14,707 nucleotides of DNA from Syntrophaceae bacterium UBA1062 (GTDB lineage Bacteria; Desulfobacterota; Desulfomonilia; UBA1062), in contig DCDF01000259.1 of assembly GCA_002316295.1 (NCBI GenBank), positions 1 to 14,707 of the forward strand, given 5' to 3'. The notes below the pieces were generated by a model. The model was not told the origin of the DNA, ran no database searches, and worked only from the letters and a program-made list of their open reading frames with translations. Position 1 is the first letter of the stretch. Each line of letters opens with the position of its first letter. A program made the position numbers and the translations under genes. This document shows positions 14,358 to 14,707 of the stretch, piece after piece.

Positions 14358-14707
14358 TCACTTCTTCCACTCGATCAGATCGGAGCGGGTCAGCGTGGTC
14401 TGGCGTCTGGTCCCCGGTGCATTGACCAGGTGCCATGCCGTGTACTGCTCCGCATAGAGGTCAGCGGACATGAGATCGACCGGCACGATCACCTTAAGCC
14501 CCCGCATCGCAGCGCCGGTCGCGGTATGGAGCACGGCCCCGTTTGCCGCGGTGCCTGCGATGATCACGGTCTTGATCCCCCGATCTCTCAAGATCTTCTC
14601 CAGATCGGTGTTGTAGAACTTGTCCACGCTCGACCTTACCACCGGTTCTCCAGGCGCAGGCTCGACCCCGGCGAGAATGTCTTCGACGCTGCCGGCAGGA
14701 GTGAGAC
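14358..14707 (-). CDS. Isochorismatase-fold hydrolase, partial (N-terminus outside window)
   Basis: Only the last 115 or so codons are present; the frame runs open off the right edge. The sequence keeps the isochorismatase/nicotinamidase core: KFYNTDLEKIL, then the strand IKTVIIAGTAANGAVLHTA, then RGLKVIVPVDLMSA and a C-terminal helix (YAEQYTAWHL). In cysteine hydrolases of this fold the segment after the strand carries the nucleophilic Cys (pattern T-x-x-C-V); here it reads TAANGAVL with no Cys anywhere in the visible part. The family's catalytic Lys position also seems to be Arg (PVVRSS). It therefore probably is not a standard nicotinamidase; some true isochorismatases also lack the Cys. 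It is transcribed in the same direction as the operon but is probably separated from it by a terminator and the operon's own promoter. Confidence 0.75.
   Translation of the reverse strand, partial: LTPAGSVEDILAGVEPAPGEPVVRSSVDKFYNTDLEKILRDRGIKTVIIAGTAANGAVLHTATGAAMRGLKVIVPVDLMSADLYAEQYTAWHLVNAPGTRRQTTLTRSDLIEWKK

Overview
This GC-rich window has strong G/C third-position bias and dense Shine-Dalgarno-led operons. It looks like a chromosomal piece of an anaerobic bacterium. A tungsten-type aldehyde:ferredoxin oxidoreductase, an oxygen-independent ThDP lyase, and flavin and Fe-S redox proteins favour a strict anaerobe, perhaps a syntrophic or sulfate-reducing deltaproteobacterium (Desulfobacterota). 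That placement is inference; no rRNA or phylogenetic marker is present. I see no tRNA, rRNA, CRISPR array, IS element or phage gene.

Layout. (1) 139-2864, + strand: a tightly coupled pair, a phytoene-desaturase-like FAD oxidoreductase followed by a reductase carrying FAD, NAD and plant-type [2Fe-2S] domains. (2) 2865-3263: a roughly 400-base non-coding gap with possible terminators and a weak promoter. (3) 3264-4001, +: a secreted basic protein of unknown function with an internal repeat. (4) A bidirectional terminator at about 4029-4063, then a convergent Yip1-type membrane protein (4139-4666, -). (5) 4849-14060, - strand: one long seven-gene operon, in transcription order SDR dehydrogenase, ThDP-dependent lyase, MFS transporter, aldehyde:ferredoxin oxidoreductase (AOR), TetR regulator, DASS anion transporter, zinc alcohol dehydrogenase. 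(6) 14358 to the window edge, -: the 3' part of an isochorismatase-fold gene in which the expected catalytic Cys (and probably Lys) is replaced.

The operon is the main point of interest. Its promoter is readable just upstream of the SDR gene: TTGACA, 17 bases, TACCAT. A perfect 7-3-7 palindrome (AATGAAT-ACC-ATTCATT, read on the - strand) covers the -10 box, which is where a TetR-family repressor would block transcription. A TetR gene is the fifth gene of the operon. The encoded activities suggest an inducible anaerobic catabolic route: import of an organic anion or hydroxylated compound (MFS, DASS), alcohol oxidation (SDR, ADH), C-C cleavage giving an aldehyde (the ThDP enzyme has a benzaldehyde-lyase/HACL2-like Gly-Gly-His active-site loop), and aldehyde oxidation to the acid with ferredoxin reduction (AOR). 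The substrate cannot be read from sequence. Vicinal diols or acyloins, cyclic 1,2-diols or diones, and 2-hydroxyacyl-CoAs are all compatible.
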